Shown here one piece after another: positions 1 to 14,800 of a DNA stretch of 64,000 nucleotides (position 1 is its first letter; every line of letters begins with the position of its first letter). Both the position numbers and the translations under genes were made by a program. The notes beneath the pieces are model-generated. The model did no database searches, had not been told where the DNA came from, and saw only the letters and a list, made by a program, of their open reading frames with translations. Source of the stretch: Tetranychus cinnabarinus (taxonomy: Eukaryota > Arthropoda > Arachnida > Trombidiformes > Tetranychidae); NCBI GenBank assembly GCA_022266195.1, contig WHVY01000009.1, positions 1,178,001 through 1,242,000 of the forward strand, given 5' to 3'.

Positions 1-1283
1 GCGTTTTTTTTGGTTCAAAGATGAGGTTACAAGTGTTTACGATACTAAATAAGGCATTAAGGATGATAATGATGAAGATGATGAGGAATGAAAGTGAATA
101 AAAACAAAGAAAAGGTCAATCATCATGTTACATGGGAAGGTTCAATGTTTAGCTTTTGTCTTGAAGCAAACATAAAAATGGGTTATTTTGGGTCAGTCTC
201 ATCTTATCCCAGCTCTATTGGGATATTTATACATATAAATATCAATAGTAAATCTTAATAGTAATATTATTTGACTCACTTGATGGTTATAATAATGTCT
301 ATGAATAATAATAACAATGATAATATTATAATAGCAGATGAAATTCAAGTCCAGTTTTGTGTCTCTGGTCCACTTTTTATGATAAATCACAAGAAAAGGG
401 GAAAACCAAATCTATGTCAATCTAAAGTTATTTACTTATCTTAAATTTGTTATTTATTTCACTGTTAACCTTCCCATGACTTTCAATTGATTTTCATCAA
501 CAACAATTTATTTCATACTTTTTTTGGACCAAACATACACTTTAACCTTAAATTGGTATCCAGGGAAACACCAAGAAATTGAAGACAATTTTTTGCCCTC
601 AATAACTCACATATTGACTAACTAACCATAATAATACAGATTAATATAAATATATATATCAAAATGAGTATATTGAAGTCTCATGAATTGGATGAAAATC
701 AGGAAAAGGAAAAATTATAAACTCTTTTCTTTTTCAGGGAAAACAATTTCTTATTGCCAACTATTAATAGTTAACTTGTACAATTGAATATAACAATTTA
801 GCACTAATAATTTAATGAGCAGAACAGATTTAATTGAAAGAAAGCAAAAAGACGAAATTGTCTTCTAAATCGCCTGGTGAATGTTGACTTTTGATTAATT
901 TTCTGGATAATTTATTCTGATTGTGGTCGCTGATAGATGAATTGATTGTGAAAATGTAAATGAAAAATGGGTTAAAAAATTGTGGCAAAAATATTGAAGC
1001 TTTAGAGACTGAAAAAACAAAGATTTAAACAACATTGAGATCAATTGCTATTGAAGCAATCAACAGTGAGAGGTTAAAGGGTGTAACATGCAGTGTTGTA
1101 AACTATTAATATTGTTATGATTGTGATTATTACAGTTGAAGACAATAGACAATACAAATCAGCAACTGCTGCAACAATTTATTGCGTGTGTAAAATAATC
1201 AACTTTCAACAAACAGACAACAAACAGATCCAGAAGCAGCAACAGAAGCTGTAACTTAAAAAAAGCTAGAACAGGAATAAAAA

Positions 1284-1303
1284 GATGATGATGATGATGA
1301 TGA
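1284..1303. repeat. (GAT)n microsatellite
   Basis: Perfect GAT/ATG trinucleotide run. The same unit recurs throughout the window and creates spurious Asp-, Met- or Ile-rich open frames. Confidence 0.9.
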
Positions 1304-4300
1304 AGATAACTCTTTAGTCTTAACTCTTCTTATCCAAATGGTTGCTAACTTTTGGGTTTACTTTCGATGACCTTGTAGATGAAGTTGCAGGGCTAAAAAC
1401 CTCGTTAAAAAATGCATTTCAAACGTTGTTAGATTGATTGCAGTTTAATCTTATGCAAATTGCTGTTAACACTTTGACATTGCGATGAGAAAGTGAATCA
1501 ATGGGATTGACGATGACGGGGGCGACTGGCGATGAGAGGATAACCAGAGGAACGAGATGAGCATCAAGATGAGAGTGTCGGTGGTGGGACAGAAGGAGGC
1601 AAATGTTCATTGTTGGTCTTCTCCCACTCTTACAGTGAACACCAATTTTGGTTAGACTTGGAGTTAACTTGAAAAATGTTCATCTTATTTAACTTTGAAG
1701 CAATCAATTTGGAAAGTTATTTCAACCGTTCAACTCTTTTGCAGGCCATAAAAGATTTCCTGAACATCTTTTTAACTCCTGCCTTTTTCAACTTGTAACT
1801 TGTTGCTTTCTTAGTCTTTAAATCTCATCCTCATAATCATCTTCATCTTCAAAATTATCATCTCTTTACTGACCTGCTCATATTAAATGGCTAAGGTAAG
1901 AAAAACCTAAGCAAGAAAAAATATCAACCAAGAAGATGTTGAATTGCCATTTATATGCCAACTCTTAATTGCTGGAAACGTGAAAGGATTACATACATGG
2001 TTTTTATTTTTTTTAATCATCATCATAATCATCATCCTCTTCATCTTCATCTTTCTTTTCAAGTTTATTTCACTCAATGTTTCCTTGGTTGGCAATAAAA
2101 TACATGATAAACGTAATTTTGTTTTATAAATCATTGTGAATCAACTCAAAGTAAAGGGTAAAGGAGAGTTTTAAATTTCAAGCAACTCCCAAGTTGATTT
2201 GATTTGATTTTTTTCTTCTTCTTCTTCTGCTTTCAAAATACTCAATGATGATAATGATGATGATAATGAGGATAAAGCTAAAGATGATGATGAAAAAAGA
2301 GGTTGGACAGAAAAGGGTTAAGATAAGCTGAAAAATGTTGAGATACAGCAAATGAAGAAGGAAAAAAAAGGAGAAACTTAAATCTTGTTAAAAAGCAAAT
2401 GAGAAAGAAAAAGAAGAAAAAAATGAAAACTCAAAAAAAGGTAGACTGATAATCAATAAATTGCAATTGTAAATTCACATTCTGATTGAATCACAGATTG
2501 ATTATAAATACAGATGAAGGAAAAGTTGAAAAACTATTCACTTTTGAAACATTGCCAAACCAACGTTGGCTGCAAGGGTTTACAGAGTTGAAACCATTTA
2601 TCAAACTTGATTCTCAAGGAAAGAGCAAAAAAAGACAAAAAATTTATCAAATGAATATTGAATCTGTAATGGGTTGAACAGCAAAAAAAAAGATCAGTAA
2701 TTAACTGAATCACAACATGAGATATTCACATTTCAAGTCAAACCAACCTTTTCAAAGCGCAACAACCATTATGATGGTTGGTATACAAAGATGATGTTAC
2801 AATGTACAATAACCATAATAACATGTGTAATGACAATTTGAGTTAATTGTTTGATTTGTTGCTCCAAAAATAGAAGATAAAAAATTGTGTTGATTTGATT
2901 GCGGCTTGTTTTTTGTGGGTTAACCTAAAGATTCAAGTTTAATTAGTTGAAGGAGTCGATCAAGAGTTTCATTTCAAGATGATTAACAAACTGATTGCAT
3001 GATGATATCCTTTATTTTTACTGCTGTTACTGATTCTCAATGTTTCATGTTAAAGATAAGGTGTGTTTGATTGTTTCAACTTGGTTAATAAGTGAAACAT
3101 TTTTAGATTGCACAATAAACCATCATTTCATTATCATCATCATCCTCCTATCATGATTAACAATCAACCAACAGTTATCGTCATTGAAAATGTTAACTAG
3201 TTACAAGTTGATTAAATCACATGAACAAAATTTCCTTCTTTACTATGGATTTAATGGCCATCAAACAAATTGCTTAACCAATTGCTCAATCAAAATGCTA
3301 CAATTAACTAGATAATCACATTCAACATCAAGATCACTTACCTTACAAGTCAACATTCAATGGGATTTCCTTAAATTCAGTTCAAAATTTAAAGACAGTT
3401 TAATCAATTGGAAATATTGATTTTGCCATCTTCAGTATTCACTTTTGCCTTATTCATTTGCATAATTGAGTAAATCAAAGTGTAATCAGATACTTCAAGT
3501 TTACCAATTAACAGATAAAATTTTCAGTTGGTGACAAAAGTTAACCTCACAACAAACCTTGAATAGGTATTTTTTGCTTCACTTTGAGACTAAATTTACA
3601 TTAATTTTGTTTTAATTTGGCCTTTTTTTTGCTTCACAAAAAAGTAGCTTTTGAAAATTGCCAAAAACATGTTTCAAAAAAAACATAAAACACATTCAAG
3701 TTAATAATAACTTTGTTAACTGTGAGTTACTTCATTATAATGTTTCAACAATTAATCAGTTTCTCATTGTCAACAATAAATTGTAAAGGGATAGGGTAAT
3801 GTCTGCCATGTTTTGCATTTAAAGTTAACCATTAATTTAATTCTGTTTCATTTTAATTCATTTCTTCTTACATTCATTCCAATTCAAGGTTGCTTTCATT
3901 GAAACTAGGTTTGCATCTTTGTTACAATTTTTGCGTTTCCCTTTTCATTTCTCACTCCATCTTCATCCTCTTTAACCACTCTCTCTCTCTCTCTTCACTC
4001 CTCTTCCCTCTCTTTCCAACAGTATCATTATCATCATAACCTGAACATGCAGTTTGAAAATAAATTCAGTCTTCTTCTTCTTCTTCATCTCCTGTTCCTT
4101 GCTTGACGACGATGATGATAAAGAGGAGATAGACGACTTGAGTTCTCGGTATTTCTTTCATTTATCTTCTCTTCCAATGACATCAATGACCTTGCAGCGT
4201 ACGTTTCTCAGAGTTGCCAAGATGATGCTAACACGAGTGTTGAAAGAGTTATACATCCTTCTTCATCTTATCCAGACTTTTTCTTTTTCCTCTAATCTTG

Positions 4301-7300
4301 TTGCAAGATTCCATTGGTTTGCCATGTCTCAACGAGTGACGCTTTTTTGACTTCAATTTCACCTTTGATTAAATCGTCTGAGATATTTATTTGATTATTA
4401 TTAGCAGTAAGTTTAGTGGTAATAGTAACTTAATTATAATTATTATTACTGGAATTATTACCGCAAGTTATAATCAGTTGAAATAACTCAAGGTTTTTCT
4501 TTCAACCAAGGCTTTATACTTTTCCTTTATCCACCAGAGAATCCAATTCTTTTAGATTAACTCATTTTACTGTGACATTAATATTGATATAAGATACCAA
4601 GCTTGAGCAGTTGCAACAGTTGTGTCTTCACTTTGAGGGAAAATCACTTTTGAAACCACAGCTTTACCAATTTCAACAGTCCAACAGAAGCTTTTTTTTA
4701 TACCAATCCTGAGTGAAAACTGATCTCATTTCACAAACAATTGAAACTTTGTCAACATTTATCAACAAAATTGTGAATAATTGTTGCTGTCATCGTCACC
4801 ATCAGAGCAATTCAACAGATTAAATCACAGTCCATCCAAATAATGACCCCACGTCTGCTCATGAAACCATAATGAATTAAAAGATAACATTTCGTCCAAA
4901 TCTTTACACTTAGATGAATTGAGGAAACAATTAAGAAACAATGTTGACAATAGTTGACATTGCTAGCAATTTACAAACAGTTAAATAAGAAAAATTAACA
5001 ATAAGATGATTAAACAATTCAAGTTGAATTATTCAACATAAGGCAACCAAAAAAGCCAATGTTGCTTTGTTGCTAATCACATGATTATCAGACGAAAAAC
5101 AAAAGGCGCGATTTTTGATTAAAATTATCGGACAAAATAAATGAAAAATTGAAAATGATTAAGATAAATGAATTTAAATGGCTGGCTGACTCAAATTATG
5201 TCAATAATGAATTAATAATTAAGGTTAAAATAGTTTTCATTTGTGTAATTGATTAAAGAATAATAATTATGAGATTTCATGAGAAATTTTCTCAATCATG
5301 TTTTTTTCAGCCTTACAGTATTAAGTTGCGACTCTTTCCTTACTTCCCAAAATTGATAGTTGAATCCATTTAATTACCTAAAGGTTAACTGAAATGCATA
5401 CTTGGCACTTGAACAATTTATCTTCATCATCTTGTTCATTGTCAAATAATGGTGGAAACACGAACAAGCTGAACAAAGACTTGAACAAAAATGCGATTGA
5501 TATTGAAGCCAAAATTTTAAGGTGTTTCATTTGTCAAGATTCATTTTTTGGATCCTGGTTCAGCTTTTTTAAACAATATAACGACATTAAGTGAAAAATT
5601 TAATTAAATGTTAAATTGTTTTCCGATGATAAACGGAGAATGGAAAAAAGTGAGAATCAATTTCAAGTTACTCTGCTTGTTCACCATGAAAACCCACGTT
5701 GACACACAACCATAAAAGCTTAACCAGCAAAAAAACTCTTTTTTTGATAAATTGTTTCTTTATTTATTGCTCAATTGAAACACCAATCAGCAATTGAACA
5801 ATAGTTACAATATTATCAACAAAAGAGTCACAAATTATTTTTAAAACAGTCAACAATTGAAGGATTTGAAAGTCAATCCCAAGTAGACAAGAATGTCGAC
5901 TGGAAAGATCATGATCAAGACAGGGATAATAATGATCATTTTAATGACGATAATGATTCATTGTGTAGAGTGAAAATTGAAAAAGTAACAAAAAAAGTCC
6001 AATTTTTAGTTCATTTGCAGGTTTAAAATGCAATATTGTAAGTGCGTCTGAATCACCAGTTTTGGTGTGAACAAGAAATGCTCAGAATAATTCAGTAATC
6101 CCGACGAGAGAAGGCAGATTGTCACGTTAACAATCATGATATAAAACTAGAAAGTGTTAAAAAGATGGAAAAATATGTGAAAAATTCATTTGAAGCAGCT
6201 TATGTGAAACAAATAATTAAAGTAATAATTTACTTCATCTGCCAACAAGAAACTTTACATTTTACAGCAACCAGAAAAGCTAGTGGCACTTCAACATAAT
6301 GATGATATAATAATAGTGCATGATGATAATGAATCGTAAGATCATCAAGAATGCAACAGAAAAGGGTTAAAGTGCATTCAGGTAAAAGCTAAAAGCGCCA
6401 GTACAAGAAATGATGATTCAAGTGGCGATTGAAATGAAAAAGATTGAAAGATGATCAAGACAGCAACAAGAAAAAAAGCGGACGATCAAGAGGATGAATG
6501 GTTAAGATGATGATTGAAATGATGATTGAGAGATGAGACAAAATAGTAAAAGTAAGTCAAACTATTGAACAACTCGGAATGTGTTATTAATAGTTAGTGG
6601 ATGGTGATGATGATGAGAGGCTCGGTCCAGACTGCACTAAACGCTTTGGTAGCTTAATGATTTTGAGGCTTCAGGGTGTAACGATGGTGAGGTTCAAACG
6701 TGAGAAGAGGACGATTTAATGGGGTGGGAAGGTCACAGTAGGAGGAGGAGGTTGAAAGACTGTGGCTAATAATACAAGTGTTTATGTAAGTTAACTTTTG
6801 TAGACTCGTCTATGTACTTTCCAAGATTACAAACACAATCAAGCAAGCGGAATACAATCAAGCAAATAATGAATACGCAAAATGGCAAACATAATCTATC
6901 TTTTTGGCTTACAGTTGTCACAACCGGATAACACCTTCGGTAACCTTCATAATCATCATTATTACCATCACCGCGCCATCATCATAATCATAATCATCAT
7001 AATAATCATCAGCATCTTTCTTGTTGTTCACTTGTTGAACCTTTTTTTCAGTTCCATTTTTTTTCTGCTTCATATTTTTTTGCCTGCTTTTTACTCAAAG
7101 TTACCTTAAGCTTGGCCTTAAGGTTCACAATTTAGTCTAATTTGGTGTTCGTCCGTCTTAATGATTAACTAATTGTCTGACTTGGTTTAACTCGATGAAT
7201 CCAGAATAAGAGAGCAGAGAGGAAAAAAAAGTCAAGTTAAACAAACTGGCAAAGTTCATAATCATAATGATAACCAAACATCATCAGAGAGTTTTGGATT

Positions 7301-10300
7301 TGCGATTAATATCAATTTTTTAGACACTTTTCAATATCTTTGAAATGATAATTGAAATGATCATTATCAATTTACATTAAACATCACAGTTTAATAGAGT
7401 CAAGTATACACAAAAAAAGAGTTAAATCTAACTTCATTTGGTTAACCTTTTTTTTCTGCTACTCAAATCATTAACATTACCAGGCAAGTATCAAGTTGCA
7501 TTTTCACTGATTAAGATTAACTCGGGTTAATGTTGATTATTAGCTGATCACAGATTTGACGCTTTGAATACAAAATCAATTTACAACTCGGTAAAGTGTA
7601 ACATGTTCAGTTTCCTCATCATGATAATCATGCAAGTGAAAATTTGTCCACAAAAAAAGCAGCTCAAAACTCAACGCGTTTACACGCAAAAAAGTTGCAA
7701 ATTTATGAGTTTCAAATAGCTTGAGGCTCAACGAAATACAAACTAAAAAACGGTTCAACAAGAAGATCAATTAATCAGCAACCTCTTTCTTAACAATTTA
7801 AACCCTTAAATTAAACAACAGCAAATATTGATTAATATTGATTTGAGCCATTTTATTGTAAATAAATTGGTTCATAAATCAAATCAGTTAATTGTATTTG
7901 GTTTTAGTGATAAAATGAGAAACACTTTTTTTGTAACCAAATGCAAACATTATTTTTAATTGTAATCAAATGGTTTGCAAAATATTCACAAAACGTGATT
8001 CAAATTAACAATATTTGTATTCAACAGTTGCCTTCAATTTACCTTTCAATTTATTCATCAAAACTGTTAAATTTCATGAGAAATTTACTTCTCTGTCAAA
8101 TTTTGTTCATTTTTTGATTGATTAAAGTTGATTAAATATTTTTGTTAGTAAATGACAAAATTTTACTAATTCAATGTTGAAATATCTTTTTTGTCTTTTC
8201 TCTACTTTTCTGAACCTGTAATAGTCGACATGATCATGATAAAGGTAAATGCTTGATTCGTAGTTAACATGAGCCGAGTTTATAGGATTCAATTGGAATC
8301 AACGTATTGAATAGTTTCAGCGTTATTGGCATGCTCAACAGGGAGGTTGGAATCCTCCTTTTCGTCCAGGTTTACCTTTATTCTGAGCAAGAATAATGAA
8401 AAAGAAGAGAAAAAAAAACTATAAAGATTCAGACGAAATTCCAATTCAGATAATGTATTTTCCTTCTACTTTTCAACTCTTTAATGCCACTGCAAATGTC
8501 CTTTTTCAATATAAAAAAAGATGTGATAAAATATCGCATCCAATATCAATGATTAATACTGACGATGATAATCAAATTGAAGTTTATCAGAAAAATGTTT
8601 GGCAAAGATAAAACATGTTTAGCTTTTTCGCCATGATTTACAACATTTCAGAGTTTCAATGTTGATAGAAAGACAACAAAAAGGAAAAAGGCTTTTTTTT
8701 CATTCTAACCCTTTGGTTACTAAATGATTGGAAAAGGCTATTTTCTGGAATCACATTGAAACTATTTAAATGTGATAAGGATTGAGAGTTTTTTTTGTTT
8801 CTTGTTGCTAACAAAATTGTTAACCTTGTAAAGTTTTGCTTCTTCAATTGATATATTTGATTAAACTGATGAAGATTGAGCTCATCAAGGAAGTGTGATT
8901 AAGGTGATTGTGCATAATTAAATATCAACTTTATAATGATAATTGTATGAAGTTAACCTTGCAAAGAAAGGGAAACAAGAAAAAAACTCACAAATCTTGA
9001 AATCTATTACAACTGAATGTGCTTCAGGCAATTTCATTTCTGGTAATAATGATATAATAATCAAGTTTATTTGATGAAAAAAAGGCAAATTATTCAATGA
9101 ATGCAACTGTTAAAGGTTAATGATGAAGTGAGCTTCAATATTGCACATGATGATTATCAGAATGAAATTGATCAAATTTTCAATCTTTACGATCTTTTTG
9201 ATGATCAATAAAATTCAAGTTTCAGAGGAAAAAAAAGACGAAGAAAAAAACTGAAGAAACTGGATTAAAGGCAATTTAATGAGACTTTAAATTCAATGGT
9301 TATTTACACCTTGCATGGCGAGATGAATCAATAATTTAAAGACTTTGTTTAACTTGATTGATTCAAATGGACACAAGGTTGTTAAAGCTCAACATTTATC
9401 AACCTTGTATTCAAATTGTTTTGAAACTTTTCACCCTTTTTCATCAATTCAGTTTTTGCTCATCTTTTTTCGTTGCCATAATTTTCAGACTAATAATTTA
9501 TAATGATTAAGTCAGAGAAGTGTGATTAAGGTGAGAATGGTAATTAGCTAGGAAAAGGAGCAAATTGAATGTGATTAATTTCAAGAGTTGAATTTGAATT
9601 GTTTAGTTGAACAGTTTTCAAGTCTTTATGCCATCAAGAATGCTAATCAATTTTATCATTATTTTATTCAAGACGAAATTTTCATGATAAAAGAGATAAA
9701 ATGGTCTCAATTAAGTGAGGATAAAATAACAGTAAAGAGGAAAGAGTTTAATTGTTGAGTGTTAATAGTGAGAAACATTTTGACAGCTTATTTTAAATGA
9801 ACACATAAAAATGTGAAAATCTATTGGAATTTTATGCAATTTCATGAACAGAATTAACAAAACTGTTCAACAATTTAAATATTATATTCAGTTTATTGCA
9901 ATATTAACTTTTCCCTTTTTTCATCTTCTTCTTATTCACAATTTTTTTACTCAACAAAGTTGAAAATCAAATGTTTTGTGGTTAATATCATCACATTTTA
10001 TCTTTAACCCTTTATTCAATTCCCGAGTTTAACAAATATTATTACAAGATTGATAACAAATAACTTGTTTATGCATATTATTGTTCAACAATTTTCACTT
10101 GCCAACATTTCATGTTGGAACAAATATTTCACATTTTTATTCAACTTCATGAATAACTTTACAACAATTTGATGATAAACGATAAAAAACAAAATAATAT
10201 TTATGTTTGCTTTTCAAGTAATAACAATATTTTTCCTTCTTCTCCTGCTTCCTAATTCATTAATAAAATTGTAAACTGTTGAATGATAAGTTATTTTATT

Positions 10301-11798
10301 AGATTGGCTCAACATTTTAAGGGTGAAAATTATTAGCTTTTATATTGTTTAAAGAGTGCGCAGTTTAATGTGAGTTTTCATAAAAATCAATATTAAACAA
10401 CAGGGAATCCATCCCAAGCCTATAATATCAAATGACTATCAAACCATATATAATGTGATAAGAGAGGCAAAAATATGCAGACAGATGACAGACAGGAAGT
10501 AGACGGTAAACATTTGTGCAAACAAAAGGTAAAGGTGTTCAAAGAGTTGTAAGAAACTGTGAAAAGTTAACAAATTTCAGGTTAAAAGGTGTTGATAATT
10601 GTTTACTTTTCCCTGCTAATTAACATCCCAATGTAATCACACGAAATAATGAAGGAAAGGAAGTTAATCAAGCAAGAAAAATTGTCTATTAATTAATGAA
10701 TTAAAGTTAACATTGGAAAAAATAAAATCTTGAAATTCATTTGGACTCAACAAAAGCTAAAGGCAAACCTCAGACTCGACGTCTGTTTTCACTAAATGAT
10801 CAATCAGTGATTCATTCACTTCCATTCAATTCATTAAAAACAAATTAAATCAATTTCTCAATCTTTCAGAATTATCTGAGAAATCGATAAGTTCTTTACG
10901 CTTTTTCATGAATCAGTTTGATATTCAAAGCTTTTGAGAGACAAAAGCTTTTTGTTCTGAGGTTCATTGGTTAATCGGTTATGAAGAAGCGACAGAACTT
11001 GTGAATTTTTTTGTTGAATTTTTGAATGAATTTTGGAATTGCAATTTTCGAAGCTTGCATTTTAATCTGAAGTATTAGATAATCAATGTTCATCATCAGT
11101 CAAATTGAATCAAAGTTTTTCTTTGGTTTTGATAAACAAAATAAGCAATATATCAAGTGAAGCGAATCAATTGAAGTTGATATTGAGATGAATAATTCAA
11201 TTTTCATGTAAACTTTTGGAAATTTGACATTGTCCAGATTGTTGAATTGATTAAATTGATTGAAAATGTCCGCATTAATATAATGTTAAAGATTGAGTTG
11301 ACCTTTTCACTTGTCATAATTATCGTCAAAATTTTGGGTTAACAATTTTGTTTCTGAACAATTTCATCTCAATGTTATTGTTGATATGAAAGGATTTTCA
11401 ATATAAAAAAAACATACGAAAAGCTATTGAGGGTTAAATTGAAAGGTTAAATTGTTATTGCAAACGGACAAGAGTTTTGATAGGCAATTAAGTGACCTTT
11501 CAGGCCTCTCATATTTAAAGTTAATCAAGCATCAATGATGCAGGCAAGTGAAGCAAGTTGCAAAGATGGACTCTGGATCAAGATGAAGAGAAGATGAAAG
11601 ATGAAAGGGTTTGGACTCGGTCTAGTGACATACGAATTCGTCTGTGAAAATATATTTCCGTTAATAATGGTGAATAAAAGAGTTGAACAAAGTTGAACAA
11701 AAAGTAAGTTTAGTGGGAGTTTCAGGCCCATTCTCAATGGTATTTGGTTTCGCTTGAAAAATATTTTACAAAGTTGGATGTGATAATAAGAAAAAGTT

Positions 11799-11889
11799 GT
11801 AATAATAATAATGATAATCACGATAATAATCATTATAATAATGTTAATAATGGTGATAATAAGAAATATATAATGATAATAATAATATT
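11799..11889. repeat. Imperfect AAT/GAT microsatellite
   Basis: Imperfect run of AAT with interspersed GAT units, about 90 bp. It produces the Ile- and Asn-rich open frames on both strands here, which I do not regard as genes. Confidence 0.85.
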
Positions 11890-14800
11890 TCAGTTAATGT
11901 TGAAGCAATTCACTCATTTGACAGCGAAATAAGAATAACTTGTAATAACTTAATTCACAATAAATGGCTACAATTTTGTTAACACTTTTTTTTGTTGAAT
12001 TACATAGAAGTAAAAAGAAGTAAAAAAAGGTGTTTTTTTCACAAAAAGACTTGCAAATTACATTGTGTGAGACAACAAATTAACAAGCAATTTGTGAAAA
12101 ATTTAAAATGTCTTAATCAGATCATAATCATCATCTACTTTCAATGAAGTAATTAGTTGAGGAAAGTTGCTAATTTTAATCAGCTAGTAACTTTGACTTC
12201 AAGGTGCTAATCATGTTAGTCCTGTGATTCAGGTTCAATTTTGTGGGTAAAAACAGAAACGGAATGAAAGCTTTTCTTTGGCAAAACTAATGCTGAAATG
12301 GATCAACATTGAATTGAATAATCAAATTTAGTACATTTTAAAGATTGCTGCATTTGAATTGAATTCATGATATTCAAAATGAACTCATGAATTCCGGTTA
12401 TTGGGCTTTTTAATGCAAAAAGGATGAAATAAGACAATAAAGCAAAATTATACAATTGAAGCGAGTTTAGTTTTTGAGCAAATCGTGTTTAAAATTGTCA
12501 TTACAACCAACAACTTGATTTTAATTGAGATTTTGGGAAAATAATGAATGATATTTTGCAACAATTATTATTAATCAGACAGCTTATAATGAAAAATGGC
12601 AAAAATTCATTGCAGACTACTCATTCAAGACTCACTAATCAATGATTAATTTGATTATAATCAGGTAAATTGATTGATATGTTCATAATGATAATCAAAT
12701 TGCAATTGAAACGATTCACTGTAAAATTAACTTGACAGCCAAAACTGGAAAAAAGTTGCGAAAAATTTGCAAAAAAATGAATATTAAAGGTAATCAGTTA
12801 AATAGTGATCAAAATGTCAATAATCAAGTAAATTGCTGATTTAACCAGCTCAAGCCTAAGCGACTAGAAACGAGTCAAGTTTAATATTCATGGAGGTTAT
12901 TCAGTTGTGAGATGAACCAGTTGATATAAAACAAAATGTAACTGTATGACAATAGTAAACTTGATTTGATTGTAATAATTACATTTTACAAAATGAACCA
13001 GTTTTATGCAAATTGATGATTCAATTAGATTGTCAATTAATCACTAACAGACTAAGTTGAACATTTGACCATTTGAAAAATGAATGCAAAAATGACTGCA
13101 AGTTGAATAGTGTTTAAACATTTGATTTATATCCTTAGCAACAACACCTTGATTCATGAGTCTATCAATTATCGGTATAACAATCAAACAGGTTATCAAA
13201 TTTAGGTAAAAAAATGGTTGATTTATTGAACCACCAATACGACAATTGAGTGAAACAAATTAAAGCTGGTTCATAGTGACAAGATGAGTTAATATGCAAA
13301 TCAATTGAATAAGATTATCTGTTTCATTTATCGCCATTGTCAAGGTAAACACATTTTACCGTTTTAATAATAGGTTCAGATAATTATGACGCGCTATTTA
13401 ACCAGGTAAAAGTACAATAAAATACTTGATTCAATAGTAAATCAAGATAATCATGATATGTGTTTAAACCAGTAAAACTCAAGTTAACCAGTTTTCTTGG
13501 TAAAAAGGGTTGACAGGTTTGGAGAGATTTAACAATTTTTCAAATCTTTCTCTCTTCTTTTTATTCATATTATTTTTTTGATCAAATCTGCAGATTCTTT
13601 GGATAAGTACCATGAAAAGGATTTTGAAATCAATTCAGTTGAAGGTTAAGTGTATTTATTGATGAAAGATTGAAAATTACCTCAATTCAATAAATGATAA
13701 CTAATAATGATAACATTTAGTGAATATTATTTTTTCAACCAATTTTCATTTGCAAATCAAAATTAACATAATTTCAATTGCAATTTGATGGAAGCAATTC
13801 AAGTTTTCTTGCTTTTCATAAAGATTCAATTGATAATACAAAAGATGAAAGAGTTAACTGTAAAGATGAACAAAATCAATTTGTATTATCAACATTAGCA
13901 AAGTTGACAATTAACATTGAAAAATGTTGATAATTAATTGAATGAAAATGAAATGCATTTGAAATACAAAACCCAACTGTAACTCAAAATGAAAAGATCA
14001 TAAATCAAGGGATTTAATCGTTGAATAATTGATTCAATTGGTAACAATATTGAAACAGATAGATGATGAAGCAAATCCACAGGCAAATTGAACCAACAAT
14101 CAGATAAAAATGGGAAATTGAACTTGAAAAAATGGATCAATTTCTAGATTAAAATTGTTCTTTGAAACCTTTTTTTTGACCAAATAGTCTTCATCATTAG
14201 ACTGTCGTTTCGTCTTCTTCCTGATCGAATTGAAAGTTTCTGATTATCAGGATCGCAATCATTTTGCTCATTTTCCTCGTCTTCAATATCATCTCAATTA
14301 TCTTCATCATTATCATCCGTGTCAATCAGTTTCCCAAGGAGAAACGTTTCGATGATTGTATAATGATGAGGATGAGATGGTAGCTGGTTAAGAGGCCCTT
14401 TGAGGCCTCCACTTAATTCAAACATTTACTCTTCTTTTTATCATCTCTCCACCTCTTTCTCACTTCTCTTTCCTTCTCTCTCTTTTCCTGTCTAACACCC
14501 TGTCTAGTCATTTTCTTGCTCATCTTCCTACTTTCATTTTTCGTCTCTTCCTTTCCTTATTTAAACTTCATCTTCTTCCTTGTAACTGATTCCGCTTCTT
14601 TTTTATATACAATCTTTTCATATTAATATATTACACTTCAACATTTTTCATTGCTTTCTCTAACTCTTTAAGACTCAATTTGGAGACCTACTTTTTTCCC
14701 TCTCTTCATCATGTTCATCTTCATGTTCATCTTCATGTTCAGCCTTTGTTTATATGTTGTTGCTAACTCAATAAAATCTCATTAACAAGTTAAACTTGAA

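Noticed and set aside
4054..4350. 98-residue plus-strand frame after a CT-rich tract
   Set aside because: It begins at TTG, is Phe/Ser/Asp low complexity, and shows no domain.
11525..11833. 102-residue minus-strand frame with hydrophobic Ile run
   Set aside because: The leader is a translation of the AAT microsatellite and the rest is unrecognisable.
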